Of a stretch of 39,345 nt of DNA, positions 15,360 to 24,310 are shown one piece after another. The DNA is taken from the IMG/VR virus record IMGVR_UViG_3300031785_000016, positions 1 to 39,345 of that record, one strand, 5' to 3'. Below the pieces are notes generated by a model. It was not told where the DNA came from. It ran no database searches and was given only the letters and a program-made list of their open reading frames with translations. The position numbers and the translations under genes were made by a program. Numbering within the stretch: the stretch's first letter is position 1; each line of letters begins with the position of its first letter. Origin of the DNA: a virus.

Positions 15360-15502
15360 TGGAAATTACTGAAAAAATGCTAGATGTCATTGAGGCAGTT
15401 AAAGGCAGAAGAGAGCCACAGTATTGGGATAATCAGTGCAGAAGGTATATGGAAAAACAAGAAGCGGAAGCAAAAGCTGTAAAAAATCCAAAAAAAGGTT
15501 AA
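15359..15502 (+). CDS. Small hypothetical protein
   Basis: Encodes 47 residues, highly charged (MEITEKMLDVIEAVKGRREP...), sharing one base with the previous stop (TAATG). It precedes the tube gene. No family is recognised. Confidence 0.55.
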   Translation: MEITEKMLDVIEAVKGRREPQYWDNQCRRYMEKQEAEAKAVKNPKKG

Positions 15503-15516
15503 TATAATTATAAATA
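15500..15516 (+). promoter_or_regulatory. TARTATA motif with consensus TATAAT (candidate promoter of tail tube gene)
   Basis: The stop TAA continues as TAATATAATTATAAATA. It contains TATAAT at 15503-15508 and TATAAATA at 15509-15516. The ATG of the tube gene is at 15532, 29 bases after the first TATA. No -35 box is evident. Confidence 0.4.
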
Positions 15517-15531
15517 TTTCTTTTTATTGTT

Positions 15532-15951
15532 ATGGCTGCTGTAAAAGGTGATGTCGGGCAAGTCAAATTTGATGATGGCGGCTCTTCAGTCAACCCAGTT
15601 TTAGGCACTAGAGAGTGGTCTATGTCTATTACTAAAGACACTCAAGAAACAACTGTTCAAGGTGACACTTTTAAATCTTTTGTTGGTGGACTTATTGAAG
15701 GTGAAGGATCTGCTGTACTTCAATATGACAACGCTGCTTCTGGAGAAACCGCAACCTTTATGGACGGCGTTTTGACCACAGGTGACCCAGCAACAGCATC
15801 TTTTGAACTATTTCCTGATAGTGCAAGCGGAACAAAAAAAATAAGCTTTAGCGGACTTATAACAAACTTTGAGCAGGGTTCAGCTATAGGTGATGTCAGC
15901 ACAATCAACATTACATTTAAGCCATCTGGCACAATTACATCAGCAATCTAA
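15532..15951 (+). CDS. Major tail (tube) protein
   Basis: Encodes 139 residues with the tail-tube pattern. KGDVGQVKFDDGG and WSMSITKDTQETTVQGDTFK resemble the TP901/lambda-type tube fold, and the C-terminus SFSGLITNFEQGSAIGD, then STINITFKPSG, is the usual closing sheet. The gene stands before the G/GT chaperones and tape measure, as expected. Confidence 0.8.
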   Translation: MAAVKGDVGQVKFDDGGSSVNPVLGTREWSMSITKDTQETTVQGDTFKSFVGGLIEGEGSAVLQYDNAASGETATFMDGVLTTGDPATASFELFPDSASGTKKISFSGLITNFEQGSAIGDVSTINITFKPSGTITSAI

Positions 15952-15976
15952 AAAGTAAAAATCTTCGCACTTATTT

Positions 15977-16333
15977 ATGGCAACTGAAAGAACCGCAGAC
16001 CTTATTCTTGGAGCTTTTCAAGATGAAATGGTTACAAGACGACCATTTGAGGTAAAAGATTCAAAAGGCAAAGTAGTCACTACTATTTACTTCAAACCTA
16101 TTACAAGATATGCAAGAGTAAAAGCACAACAATTAGCTGGCGCAAATGCTGACGCATTAGTTGTATCAACTCAACTTCTTTGTCAAATGGCAGAAAAAGA
16201 AGATGGAACTCCAGCTTTTGATATGTCAGATGCACCTATATTGCAGAGACAGCTTCCAGAAAAGGTATTGAATGAGCTTGAACTATTTTTAAATGAAATA
16301 GAATTAGATATTGATACAGCAAAAAAAGAATAG
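15977..16333 (+). CDS. Tail assembly chaperone G
   Basis: Encodes 118 residues. Siphovirus G proteins bind the tape measure during tail assembly. The protein is α/β with an opening β unit (RPFEVKDSKGKVVTTIYFKP) and helices (YARVKAQQLAGANADALVV). It ends ...DTAKKE directly after a slippery A-run. Its position between tube and tape measure, and the open frame continuing at -1, identify it better than sequence similarity does. Confidence 0.8.
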   Translation: MATERTADLILGAFQDEMVTRRPFEVKDSKGKVVTTIYFKPITRYARVKAQQLAGANADALVVSTQLLCQMAEKEDGTPAFDMSDAPILQRQLPEKVLNELELFLNEIELDIDTAKKE

Positions 16334-16509
16334 TTGGGGATAACTGGTTAAGATTTGAGTTTTTCCTAGCAACAGAACTCGGCAAGACAGTGCAAGAACT
16401 CAGAATGAATATGACTGAGGCAGAGCTTATTTATTGGGCTGGATATTATGAAATTAAAACTGAAGAAGAAAAAAAAGCATTGCAACGACAAAAACGCAAT
16501 TCGAGGTAA
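15977..16509 (+). CDS. Tail assembly chaperone GT (-1 frameshift product)
   Basis: After the slippery site at 16321-16327 a -1 shift gives codons from 16327 onward: RIVGDNWLRFEFFLATELGK, then TVQELRMNMTEAELIYWAGY and a Lys-rich end at 16509. That is about 60 extra residues, 177 in total. The extension has no start codon of its own near its beginning. Its WLRFEFFLATELG...AELIYWAGYYE content is typical of T domains. Programmed -1 frameshifting here is a conserved feature of siphovirus G/T genes. Confidence 0.8.
16321..16328 (+). promoter_or_regulatory. -1 ribosomal slippery site
   Basis: A_AAA_AAA_G is in the correct phase for simultaneous tRNA slippage (zero-frame codons GCA AAA AAA GAA TAG). 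The zero-frame stop is six bases downstream. Confidence 0.78.
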
Positions 16510-16519
16510 TATAGAGTAA
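16507..16519 (+). promoter_or_regulatory. TARTATA motif (candidate promoter of tape measure gene)
   Basis: The GT stop TAA continues as TAATATAGAGTAA. The TATA lies 24 bases before the tape-measure GTG at 16534. An AAAGG ribosome site lies within this gap. Confidence 0.3.
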
Positions 16520-16533
16520 AGGTTTTTTTATTT

Positions 16534-18405
16534 GTGGCAGAAGCAGTCGTTAGATTAAAAGTTGATGCGACAAATGCTAGAAAGGCTCTTTCTGGTGTAC
16601 AAACTCAAACTAACAAATTACAAAAATCATTTGGTGGTTTAAAAACTGCGATTGCTGGTATTGGTATTGGGTTGTTAGCTAAACAGGCAGTCCAAGTATC
16701 ATCAAATTTTGACAAGTTAAATGTCAGGCTAGGTTTATTGACAAAACAAAGTGGGACATTTGCAAAATCTCAACAGATTGCCGCAGATGCACAGAAAGCT
16801 TTTGGTCTTAGTGCAACTGAAGCTCTTGAAGGTATAACAGATATTACAGCAAGATTAGCTCCTTTAGGTGTTGGCGTAGAGGATATAAAAAGTACATTTT
16901 TTGGATTTAATACTGCTGCTAAATTGGCTGGTGCATCTGCCATAGAATCCTCAAACGCATTTAGACAATTAGCACAGGCTCTTGGATCAGGAAGGCTTGC
17001 TGGTGATGAATTTAGGAGTATATCTGAACAAATACCGACTTTATTACAGCCTATAGCTACAGAACTAAATGTTCCTATTGGAAAACTTAAAGAATTAGCT
17101 GCTGAAGGTAAGTTAACAAGTGAAGTTGTCTTAAGAGCTTTGAGAAAAATTGAAACAGATGGTGCGGCTTCACTAAAAGAGTTAGTAGCAAATGATCCTA
17201 CTCAAATATTTAAAAACTTTAGTAACGCAACAGAAGATTTATCAAAAGCCTTTGGTAAAGAATTGAGGCCAGCAGTCGAAGGTGCAACCAAGATATTAAC
17301 TGAATTTATTAAACAAGTTACAACATTTATTGAATCTGATGCTGGCAGAGCAACTTTACTTTTAACTGCTATTGCTGGGAGTATTCAAGCTATTGCTGTT
17401 GCTGCCCCACTAGCAGGGGCGGCTCTTGCTGCTTTGACTATTAAAGTAGGAGCATTAAAAATTGCTGTCCTTGGGTTGTCTGGTGCTATAGCTGCAACTG
17501 GAATAGGTGCTTTTGTTATAGCTCTTGGTGCTTTGACAACACAAATAATTAAAACAAGAAGAGAACAAAAAGAATTAAACGATGCGATAGCTGGTGGATC
17601 TGGTGAAGAGGTTGAAAAAGCACTTAAAAAACAAGAGGAAGCTTTAGCAAAAATTAATGAAAGATTAATTAATGCAAATGGTAGAACCAAAAAGAATCTT
17701 GAAGAAAAGAAAAAAGAAGTTGAACTAGATATAAAAATGCTTAAAGGTAGAGAGAAAACTCTTGAATCAGATAAATTAATTAATGATAAATTGAAAGAAA
17801 GAAATGATATTCAGAAAAAAAATACAGAAGAAATCGAAAAACAACAAAAAGAAACAGATAAATTAGCAGAGAAACAAAAAAAACAATTAGAAATAACAAG
17901 ATCAATTGGTCAAGAAATTGAAAGCAATATCAAAGATAATCTCAGGGATGCTATAACTGGCGCACAGTCTTTTGGTGATGCTATGAACAATGTTTTAAAT
18001 AAAATAAAAAATAAGCTTTTAGACAAAACATTAGACAAACTATTTAAAGGTTTTGAAAAAGGATTTACTGGTGAAAAACAAGAAAAAGGAGGACTTGGAG
18101 GTTTAATAGGTGGTGTCATTGGAGGTCTTTTCAGAGCAAATGGAGGCTCTGTTAAAGCTAATCAGCCTTATATTGTTGGTGAACGTCAGCCTGAGTTGTT
18201 TGTTCCTAATAGATCAGGAACTATACTCCCCTCAGTAACGTCTGGAGGCGATAGTATTACAAATATAGTCAATGTTTCAGTAGATGCCTCTGGTAGTTCA
18301 GTACAAGGTGATAGTGCAATGTCTCAACAACTAGGAGAAACTATAGCGTTGGTTGTTCAAGAATCTATTGTAAGAGAAAAAAGAAGCGGAGGTTTATTAG
18401 CATAA
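16534..18405 (+). CDS. Tail tape measure protein
   Basis: Sets tail length and leaves the tail during DNA injection. The protein is 623 residues from a GTG start. At about 1.5 Å per residue this predicts a tail near 90 nm. The N-terminal region (GGLKTAIAGIGIGLLAKQAV) and the conserved tape-measure segment (GLSATEALEGITDITARLAP through GSGRLAGDEFRSISEQIP) are typical. A hydrophobic stretch (about 272-340, Ala/Gly/Ile-rich) could insert into a membrane. A Lys/Glu coiled coil (about 345-470) and a Gly-rich tail domain (VGERQPELFVPNRSGTILP) follow. No lytic domain is visible. Confidence 0.9.
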   Translation: MAEAVVRLKVDATNARKALSGVQTQTNKLQKSFGGLKTAIAGIGIGLLAKQAVQVSSNFDKLNVRLGLLTKQSGTFAKSQQIAADAQKAFGLSATEALEGITDITARLAPLGVGVEDIKSTFFGFNTAAKLAGASAIESSNAFRQLAQALGSGRLAGDEFRSISEQIPTLLQPIATELNVPIGKLKELAAEGKLTSEVVLRALRKIETDGAASLKELVANDPTQIFKNFSNATEDLSKAFGKELRPAVEGATKILTEFIKQVTTFIESDAGRATLLLTAIAGSIQAIAVAAPLAGAALAALTIKVGALKIAVLGLSGAIAATGIGAFVIALGALTTQIIKTRREQKELNDAIAGGSGEEVEKALKKQEEALAKINERLINANGRTKKNLEEKKKEVELDIKMLKGREKTLESDKLINDKLKERNDIQKKNTEEIEKQQKETDKLAEKQKKQLEITRSIGQEIESNIKDNLRDAITGAQSFGDAMNNVLNKIKNKLLDKTLDKLFKGFEKGFTGEKQEKGGLGGLIGGVIGGLFRANGGSVKANQPYIVGERQPELFVPNRSGTILPSVTSGGDSITNIVNVSVDASGSSVQGDSAMSQQLGETIALVVQESIVREKRSGGLLA

Positions 18406-18752
18406 TGGCAACTTTTCCCTCAATCACTCCAGCTTACGGAGAAACACAAACCATAGAGCAAGACAATATTGTTGTTAAATTAGGTGATGGGTATGAGCAA
18501 AGATTAGTTCGAGGACTTGCAGCGAACAAAAGGTATCATGTTATCAGTTTAGTTTTTAACATTACTCAGTCGCAAGCAGATACAATTAATACATTTTTAA
18601 ATGCACGTTTTGACGATCAAGACGCTTTTCAATACACAATAGGTGGCGAGTCCTCAGCTAGAAATTTTAAATGCACTAGAAGAAGTGCTTCTATACCTTA
18701 TAACAACAGAGTCACAATGAACTTAACTTTTGAAGAGGTCTTTGAGGCTTAA
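18405..18752 (+). CDS. Minor tail protein M-like
   Basis: Encodes 115 residues. The pattern (GDGYEQRLVRGLAANKRYH, ending in MNLTFEEVFEA) fits the lambda gpM/phage minor tail family that forms part of the tail tip. It shares a base with the tape measure stop and with the next gene, in the lambda order H-M-L-K-I-J. Confidence 0.85.
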   Translation: MATFPSITPAYGETQTIEQDNIVVKLGDGYEQRLVRGLAANKRYHVISLVFNITQSQADTINTFLNARFDDQDAFQYTIGGESSARNFKCTRRSASIPYNNRVTMNLTFEEVFEA

Positions 18753-19369
18753 TGGCAATACCACATTCTGAACTACAAAAAATAAATCCAAATTCAATAA
18801 TTGAATTGTTTGAATTAGAACTTGTCGAGGGTTTACATTATGCAACTGGCAATCCATCAAATGTTCCTACAATCTACCGCTTTCATGCTGGTGGCAATAT
18901 AGATACTTACGCAAATATAATATGGCAGACAAATACTTATGAAAGATTTCCAGTAGAAGCAAAAGGTTATGAATTTACTGGTAAAGGGCAAATTCCTAGA
19001 CCAACTTTAACTCTGAGTAACTTAGGTGGTATTACAAGATTAGGCTCTGTGATTAGGGTTACAGATCTGTTAATTTCAGTTAATTTAGTGACGGCACATA
19101 ATGACTTGCTAGATGCAAAAGTAACAAGAAGAACACTAACGGCAGATGCTCTAGATGCAAGTAATTTTGCTGGTAATACTAATCCTTTTGGCACACCAAG
19201 TTCAAACGAATTTCCGCAAGAAATTTATTTTATTGATAGAAAAATACAAGAGAATAGAAGTATTGTTTCTTTTGAATTAGTTAATAGGCTTGATATGGAG
19301 AACAAAACAGTGCCAGCAAGACAAGTTACAAGAAAAGATTTTGAAGGTGTTGGTACATTTATTAATTAA
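18752..19369 (+). CDS. Minor tail protein L-like
   Basis: Encodes 205 residues. The start (IPHSELQKINPNSIIELFEL) and the motif FTGKGQIPRPTLTLSNLGG are characteristic of lambda gpL. In lambda, gpL carries C-terminal Cys residues that bind an iron-sulfur cluster; I see no Cys in this protein, so the cluster is probably absent. Role: tail tip hub. Confidence 0.85.
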   Translation: MAIPHSELQKINPNSIIELFELELVEGLHYATGNPSNVPTIYRFHAGGNIDTYANIIWQTNTYERFPVEAKGYEFTGKGQIPRPTLTLSNLGGITRLGSVIRVTDLLISVNLVTAHNDLLDAKVTRRTLTADALDASNFAGNTNPFGTPSSNEFPQEIYFIDRKIQENRSIVSFELVNRLDMENKTVPARQVTRKDFEGVGTFIN

Positions 19370-19371
19370 TC

Positions 19372-19713
19372 ATGAATGAATTATGTAAAAATCAAGCTAT
19401 ACAACACGCTAAAGAAGTAGCACCAAATGAATGTTGTGGTTTATTTTTAAAAACAGAAAAAGGTTTTGAATATTTCAGATGTAAAAATGTAGCTTATGAA
19501 TTTGAAATGACTTCTTTTATTATTGATCCATTAGACTTTGCTGATGGAGAGGACAGAGGAGAAATAGTAGGGATAGTTCATTCACACCCTCAAAATGTAT
19601 TGGAATTTTCAGAAGAAGATATTGTAAGTTGTAATGCAGTACAGATACCTTTTTACCTTGTTTGTCCAGATTTAGATAAAATGATTGTAATAGAGCCTAA
19701 AGAAGATGCTTAA
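19372..19713 (+). CDS. Tail tip JAMM peptidase, lambda K-like but short
   Basis: Encodes 113 residues with a JAMM/MPN metallopeptidase motif: HSHPQNVLEFSEED fits HxH-x7-S-x2-D, and an upstream ECCGLF supplies the usual glutamate. Lambda gpK couples this domain to an NlpC/P60 peptidoglycan hydrolase. Here the second domain is missing, so cell-wall cutting during entry must come from another protein if it occurs. It overlaps the I-like gene by eight bases. Confidence 0.85.
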   Translation: MNELCKNQAIQHAKEVAPNECCGLFLKTEKGFEYFRCKNVAYEFEMTSFIIDPLDFADGEDRGEIVGIVHSHPQNVLEFSEEDIVSCNAVQIPFYLVCPDLDKMIVIEPKEDA

Positions 19714-20281
19714 AAAAATAAAAGTTTATGGATTTATAAAAAAATTTACAGGCCAAAGTGAATTTATGGCTGATGTAAATTCTCCTTATGAGGCATTTAG
19801 TTTTTTGTTTTGTAATTTTAAAGGTCTTGAACAGAAAATGGCTAAACAATTATTTTGTGTAAAAGTTGGAGATAAACCAATATCTGAAGATCTATTAAAT
19901 ATCAGAACAGAGCAAGATATAAAAATAATACCCTTAGTTCATGGTAATTTTTTTACTCTTCTTTTGGGCATAGGTTTGAAATATGCAGCTAAAGAATATA
20001 TAAAAAGAGAAATTATAAGAAACATAGTAACGTACATTGCCGTAAGCATGATAACTCAGGGTGTAAATGAAATAATTTCACCACAACAAGACACAAGAAG
20101 TAGGGACTCACAACAAGATCCATTAGACCCCTCTGCACTAGCAAGTAACTATTCATTTACAGGACTGACAAATATTAGCCAAGCTGGTATTCCAGTTAAC
20201 TTGGCATATGGTGAAATTGTTGTCGGTTCTATTGTGGTATCAAATGGTATTGATACAGTTCAAGTAGAAGGTACAAACTGA
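19706..20281 (+). CDS. Tail assembly protein I-like
   Basis: Encodes 191 residues. The N-terminal ubiquitin-like half (KIKVYGFIKKFTGQSEFMAD, then RTEQDIKIIPLV) precedes a hydrophobic middle (NFFTLLLGIGLKYAAKEYI) and a C-terminal segment beginning at SALASNYSFTGLTNISQAGI and ending in a PVNLAYGEIVVGS strand, as in lambda gpI. It shares one base with the J-like gene. Confidence 0.82.
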   Translation: MLKKIKVYGFIKKFTGQSEFMADVNSPYEAFSFLFCNFKGLEQKMAKQLFCVKVGDKPISEDLLNIRTEQDIKIIPLVHGNFFTLLLGIGLKYAAKEYIKREIIRNIVTYIAVSMITQGVNEIISPQQDTRSRDSQQDPLDPSALASNYSFTGLTNISQAGIPVNLAYGEIVVGSIVVSNGIDTVQVEGTN

Positions 20282-23200
20282 TGAGTATTAAAGAATTTGA
20301 CCAAAGCACCACTTTTTCAAATCCTGATTTACCTAGTGGAGCATTATCTTCAAAGCAATTTAATACCATCGTAGAGTTACTTTCTGAAGGTGAAATAGAA
20401 GGAAGTGCAACAGCATCAAAAAATGGAATTACAGATAAAACATCAACAGCTTATATAAATAGTTTTAAAAAAGATATTTTTTTAAATAAAACACCAATAT
20501 TACAAGCTGCTGCAAGTGTAACTTCACCTCAAGATAGTGATTTTAATTTTAAAGATGTTGGTCTTGATTTTAGGGATGGCACTGCAAATCAAACTTTCAT
20601 CTCTGGTATAAAAAATATAGAGACAGAAGTTGGTATTGGAACAGAGGTAAAAACTACAAATCCTGTCACACATACAGTAACTCAATCTACCATTAATGCA
20701 GTAAGGGTAACTTTACAATTCCCTTCAATGCAAGTTTTCAATGATAATGGTGGTATTGATGGTACAGAAGTTCAATTAAGAATAAAAGTTATTGAAAATG
20801 ATGGGACTACAACAACTGCTGTAGATGACACTGTAAAAGGTAGATCAACAAACGCATATTTCAGAGATTATCTAATAAACCTTGCTAGTGGTACTTCTTT
20901 TCCTGTGCAAATAAGAGTTGAAAGAGTTACAGCAGATAGCACAGACGCAAATACTGTAAACGCTTTTAGATTTAGTTCTGCGACAGAAATAATAATGAAG
21001 CAAAACGCTTATCCAAACACAGCACATACAGCCTTACGATTTAGTGCTGAGAAATTTCCTCGAATCCCAAATAGGCGATATAGGATTAGAGGAATAAAAG
21101 TAAAAATTCCTTCAAATGCAACAGTAAATTCCACTCATGGCAATCTTACTTATGCTGGTACATGGAACGGCACTTTTAAAGCCAGTAAAGAGTGGTGTTC
21201 AGATCCAGCTTGGATTTTATATGATTTGTTAACAAATGATCGCTTTGGGTGCAATATTGCTGAAGCCTCTCTTGATAAATATACTTTTAAATCTGTTAGT
21301 GAATATTGTGGAGCATTAATTGACGCTGGTAATGGTGATGGAAGCACAGAACCAAGATTCTCAGTTAATGCAAATATTACACAGCAATCTTCCGCATTTA
21401 ATTTAATAAATGCTTTATGCAGCACAATGAGAGCTATTGCTTTTTATTCTGCTGGTACGATAGCTATTTCACAAGATGCTGAAGGTCAAGCAACAAAATA
21501 TATTTTTAATAATTCAAACGTTACAGACAGTGGATTTGTCTACAACGGCTCAAGTTTAAAAACAAGACATACAGTAATTAATGTTCAATATTTTGACATG
21601 GTTACACAAGAATTAGATATTGAAACTGTTGAAGCTGACGCATCCACTCAAGCAAAATACGGAGTACAGACTAAAACTATAAAAGCATTTGCCTGTACAT
21701 CAAGAGGACAAGCAGCAAGGCTAGGAAAATGGTTTTTGTTTAATGAACAAAACTCAGGAGAAAGTTGTGCTTTTACTACGACTGCGGCTGCTGGTGTTTT
21801 GGTTAGGTGTGGAGACCTTATTGAAATTGCAGACTCATTAAAAGCTGGAGTTAGAAGGGGTGGTTTGCTTTCTTCAGTAACAAGTACAACAGTTGTTGTT
21901 TTAGACGACTCAGCTTCAACAGATATTCCAACTACAAACAGCCCAACAATTTCTATTGTGATGCCTGACGGCTCGATTGAAACTAAAACTATCAGCAACG
22001 TATCAGGAGCCACGATATCTGTTTCCTCTGCATTTAGCACCACACCAAATGTAAACGCTCCTTATGTTTTGGAAAGTTCAACTTTAGAGACAACAACATG
22101 GAGGGTTGTATCTGTAAGTGAAAATGATGATACGACTTATTCAATTACTGCTCTTGAACATATTGAAGGTAAATATGCTTTTGTTGAAGATGGAACTGCA
22201 TTACCAACACGAACAATAAATTCCTTAACACAAGTATTAGATCCACCTGTTGGGCTTACGGCCACAGAGCAAATTGTTTTGATTAACAACAAAGCAGTTT
22301 CAAAAATACTATTAGATTGGCAAACACAATCAGGAGCAGCAAGATATGAACTTCATTACAGAGTTAATAATGGTAGTTTTACAAAAATAGAGACAGTTTC
22401 AAGTTATGCAGAAATACTGAATAGTGAAGCTGGTACTTATGAATTTAGATTATTTTCCTTCAATGGTTTAAATGAACCAAGTAGGAATCCAGCAACATTA
22501 ACATTTACTGCTGTTGGTAAAACAGCCCCACCATCAAACATAACAAATCTTACTTATGAACCTATATCTGATAAAGAAATAAGACTTAGATGGGATGCTG
22601 TTACAGACCAAGATGTAAGGGCTGGCGGCCGTATTCATATACGGCACACACCTAAAACAGATGGAACTGGTACTTTTCAAGATGCTACAGATTTGGTATT
22701 TGGTTTGTCAGGAGCATCTACAGAAAAAGTTGTTCCTTTACTTGAAGGGGAATATATTCTTAAAGCACAAGATGATGGCGATAGATTCAGCATTGGAGAA
22801 ACCTCACTTGTAATAGATCTACCAGACGCACAACCCAAATTATTAGTACAGACAAGAAGAGAGGATCAAGACAGTCCAGCATTTCAAGGAAGTAAAACTA
22901 ATGTTGGTTTTGATGTTTCAAGTAATACAATTAGTTTGGCTGGTACAGGATTATTCGACTCAATAACTAATTTTGATAATGTCTCTAGCCTTGATGACTT
23001 GGGTGGTGTATCACCAAGCGGTACATATCTGTTTAATGAAACCTTAGATTTAGGCGGTGTGTTTAGCTTAGATTTAAGAAAACATCTTCAAAGTGCATCT
23101 GTATATTCAACAGATTTATTTGATTCAATTGTTGATTTAGACGCAAGACAAGATTTTGATGGTACTGGTAGCACAGATACAAATGCTGAAGTATTTGTTC

Positions 23201-23631
23201 AAACTTCTCAAGATGGTAGTAATTATTCAAGTTTCCAAAAATTTGCTAATGGAACATTCAAAGGAAGAACTTTTAAATTTAAATGTGTTTTGACAACAAA
23301 AGATACAAACCAAGATATAAGAATTAGTGAACTTGGTTATACTGCTGAATTTCAAAGAAGAACAGAACAAAGCACAACAACTATTGCGTCAGGGGCTGGG
23401 GCGAAGTCAATCAGCTTCAACTCTCCGTTTTTCACAGGTACTAGCGCATTATTAGGTGCAAACTCTAACCCACCAGCAATAGGAATTACTGCTTTTAATA
23501 TGGCCTCTGGTGATTTTTTCGAGCTTTCAAGCATAACTGGTAGCGGATTTACTGTACACTTTAAAAACAGTTCTGGAAGTTCTGTAGATCGAAACTTTAA
23601 CTTTACTGCTATTGGTTTTGGTAAAGGGTAA
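20281..23631 (+). CDS. Tail tip / central fibre protein (lambda J-like)
   Basis: Main host-contact hub at the tail tip, 1,116 residues. The N-terminal two thirds match the gpJ pattern (FNTIVELLSEGEIEG near 28, KEWCSDPAWILYDLLTNDRF near 302, and RGQAARLGKWFLF). Two fibronectin type III-like domains follow at about 655-745 (VGLTATEQIVLI..., WQTQSGAARYELHYRV) and 750-840 (ITNLTYEPISDKEIRLRWD). The C-terminus is β-rich and ends ...NRNFNFTAIGFGKG. The C-terminal part likely governs receptor contact together with the fibre genes downstream. Confidence 0.9.
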   Translation: MSIKEFDQSTTFSNPDLPSGALSSKQFNTIVELLSEGEIEGSATASKNGITDKTSTAYINSFKKDIFLNKTPILQAAASVTSPQDSDFNFKDVGLDFRDGTANQTFISGIKNIETEVGIGTEVKTTNPVTHTVTQSTINAVRVTLQFPSMQVFNDNGGIDGTEVQLRIKVIENDGTTTTAVDDTVKGRSTNAYFRDYLINLASGTSFPVQIRVERVTADSTDANTVNAFRFSSATEIIMKQNAYPNTAHTALRFSAEKFPRIPNRRYRIRGIKVKIPSNATVNSTHGNLTYAGTWNGTFKASKEWCSDPAWILYDLLTNDRFGCNIAEASLDKYTFKSVSEYCGALIDAGNGDGSTEPRFSVNANITQQSSAFNLINALCSTMRAIAFYSAGTIAISQDAEGQATKYIFNNSNVTDSGFVYNGSSLKTRHTVINVQYFDMVTQELDIETVEADASTQAKYGVQTKTIKAFACTSRGQAARLGKWFLFNEQNSGESCAFTTTAAAGVLVRCGDLIEIADSLKAGVRRGGLLSSVTSTTVVVLDDSASTDIPTTNSPTISIVMPDGSIETKTISNVSGATISVSSAFSTTPNVNAPYVLESSTLETTTWRVVSVSENDDTTYSITALEHIEGKYAFVEDGTALPTRTINSLTQVLDPPVGLTATEQIVLINNKAVSKILLDWQTQSGAARYELHYRVNNGSFTKIETVSSYAEILNSEAGTYEFRLFSFNGLNEPSRNPATLTFTAVGKTAPPSNITNLTYEPISDKEIRLRWDAVTDQDVRAGGRIHIRHTPKTDGTGTFQDATDLVFGLSGASTEKVVPLLEGEYILKAQDDGDRFSIGETSLVIDLPDAQPKLLVQTRREDQDSPAFQGSKTNVGFDVSSNTISLAGTGLFDSITNFDNVSSLDDLGGVSPSGTYLFNETLDLGGVFSLDLRKHLQSASVYSTDLFDSIVDLDARQDFDGTGSTDTNAEVFVQTSQDGSNYSSFQKFANGTFKGRTFKFKCVLTTKDTNQDIRISELGYTAEFQRRTEQSTTTIASGAGAKSISFNSPFFTGTSALLGANSNPPAIGITAFNMASGDFFELSSITGSGFTVHFKNSSGSSVDRNFNFTAIGFGKG

Positions 23632-23666
23632 AATTTAGGATATACTAAAAAAAACAGTACAAGTTA

Positions 23667-24308
23667 ATGGCAAGAGTTGATAATACTGGTGGTTCTGGTT
23701 TTAATGTTGATAATGGTACAGGTCTTGTTGTAAGAACAAAGCTAAATCAAATAATTGCTGCACTATCTACTTTAAGTCAGGGTTCTGGTACACCTACAAT
23801 AGGACTTTCTGCATATACTCCTTTTATTGATGGAAACACTTTAAAAATACAGAACGCAGCAAATAACGCAGCAATTACTCTTGGTGATGTAAGCCAAACA
23901 AACTTTGGTCATGCTGCACTCAGTGGGTCTACTTTTACAGGTGATGTTGAATTATCAAATCAATCTGACTTGCGATTTGGTGAAGCAACATCTAATGGAA
24001 GTAATTATGTAGGTTTTCAAGCACCAGCAAGCATAACGAGTAATATTACATGGACTTTACCAGCTACAGATGCGTCTGTAAGTGGCTATGCTCTTGTTTC
24101 TAACGCCTCTGGTGTCTTATCTTGGGCTGCTGCTGGAGGGGCTGGAGCGACAGGCGGTGGCTCTGATGAAGTATTCTTTGAGTCAGACCAAAATGTAACG
24201 ACTTCATACACGTTAAGTTCAAACAAACACGCCCACACTGTGTCCCCTACAATAAATAACGGAGTCACAATAATTGTGCCTTCTGGCGCAATCCTTGTTA
24301 TCTTATAA
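23667..24308 (+). CDS. Tail fibre-like protein
   Basis: Encodes 213 residues. The segment ALSGSTFTGDVELSNQSDL is the repeat-like unit seen in many phage fibre proteins, and PASITSNITWTLPATDAS is another common fibre segment. The Gly/Ala-rich hinge (SWAAAGGAGATGGG) precedes a β-rich end. It follows the J-like gene after 35 bases that contain TATACT. Probably a trimeric fibre or its attachment protein. Confidence 0.7.
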   Translation: MARVDNTGGSGFNVDNGTGLVVRTKLNQIIAALSTLSQGSGTPTIGLSAYTPFIDGNTLKIQNAANNAAITLGDVSQTNFGHAALSGSTFTGDVELSNQSDLRFGEATSNGSNYVGFQAPASITSNITWTLPATDASVSGYALVSNASGVLSWAAAGGAGATGGGSDEVFFESDQNVTTSYTLSSNKHAHTVSPTINNGVTIIVPSGAILVIL

Positions 24309-24310
24309 TT

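Noticed and set aside
15509-15516. T4 late-type promoter TATAAATA
   Set aside because: The octamer is present, but the genome shows no T4-like late sigma or clamp genes; it is better treated as part of the AT-rich motif.
17385-17690. Minus-strand frame of 101 codons
   Set aside because: Antisense to the Ala-rich membrane stretch of the tape measure.
21648-22043. Minus-strand frame of 131 codons
   Set aside because: Antisense to the J-like gene; no coupling or motif.
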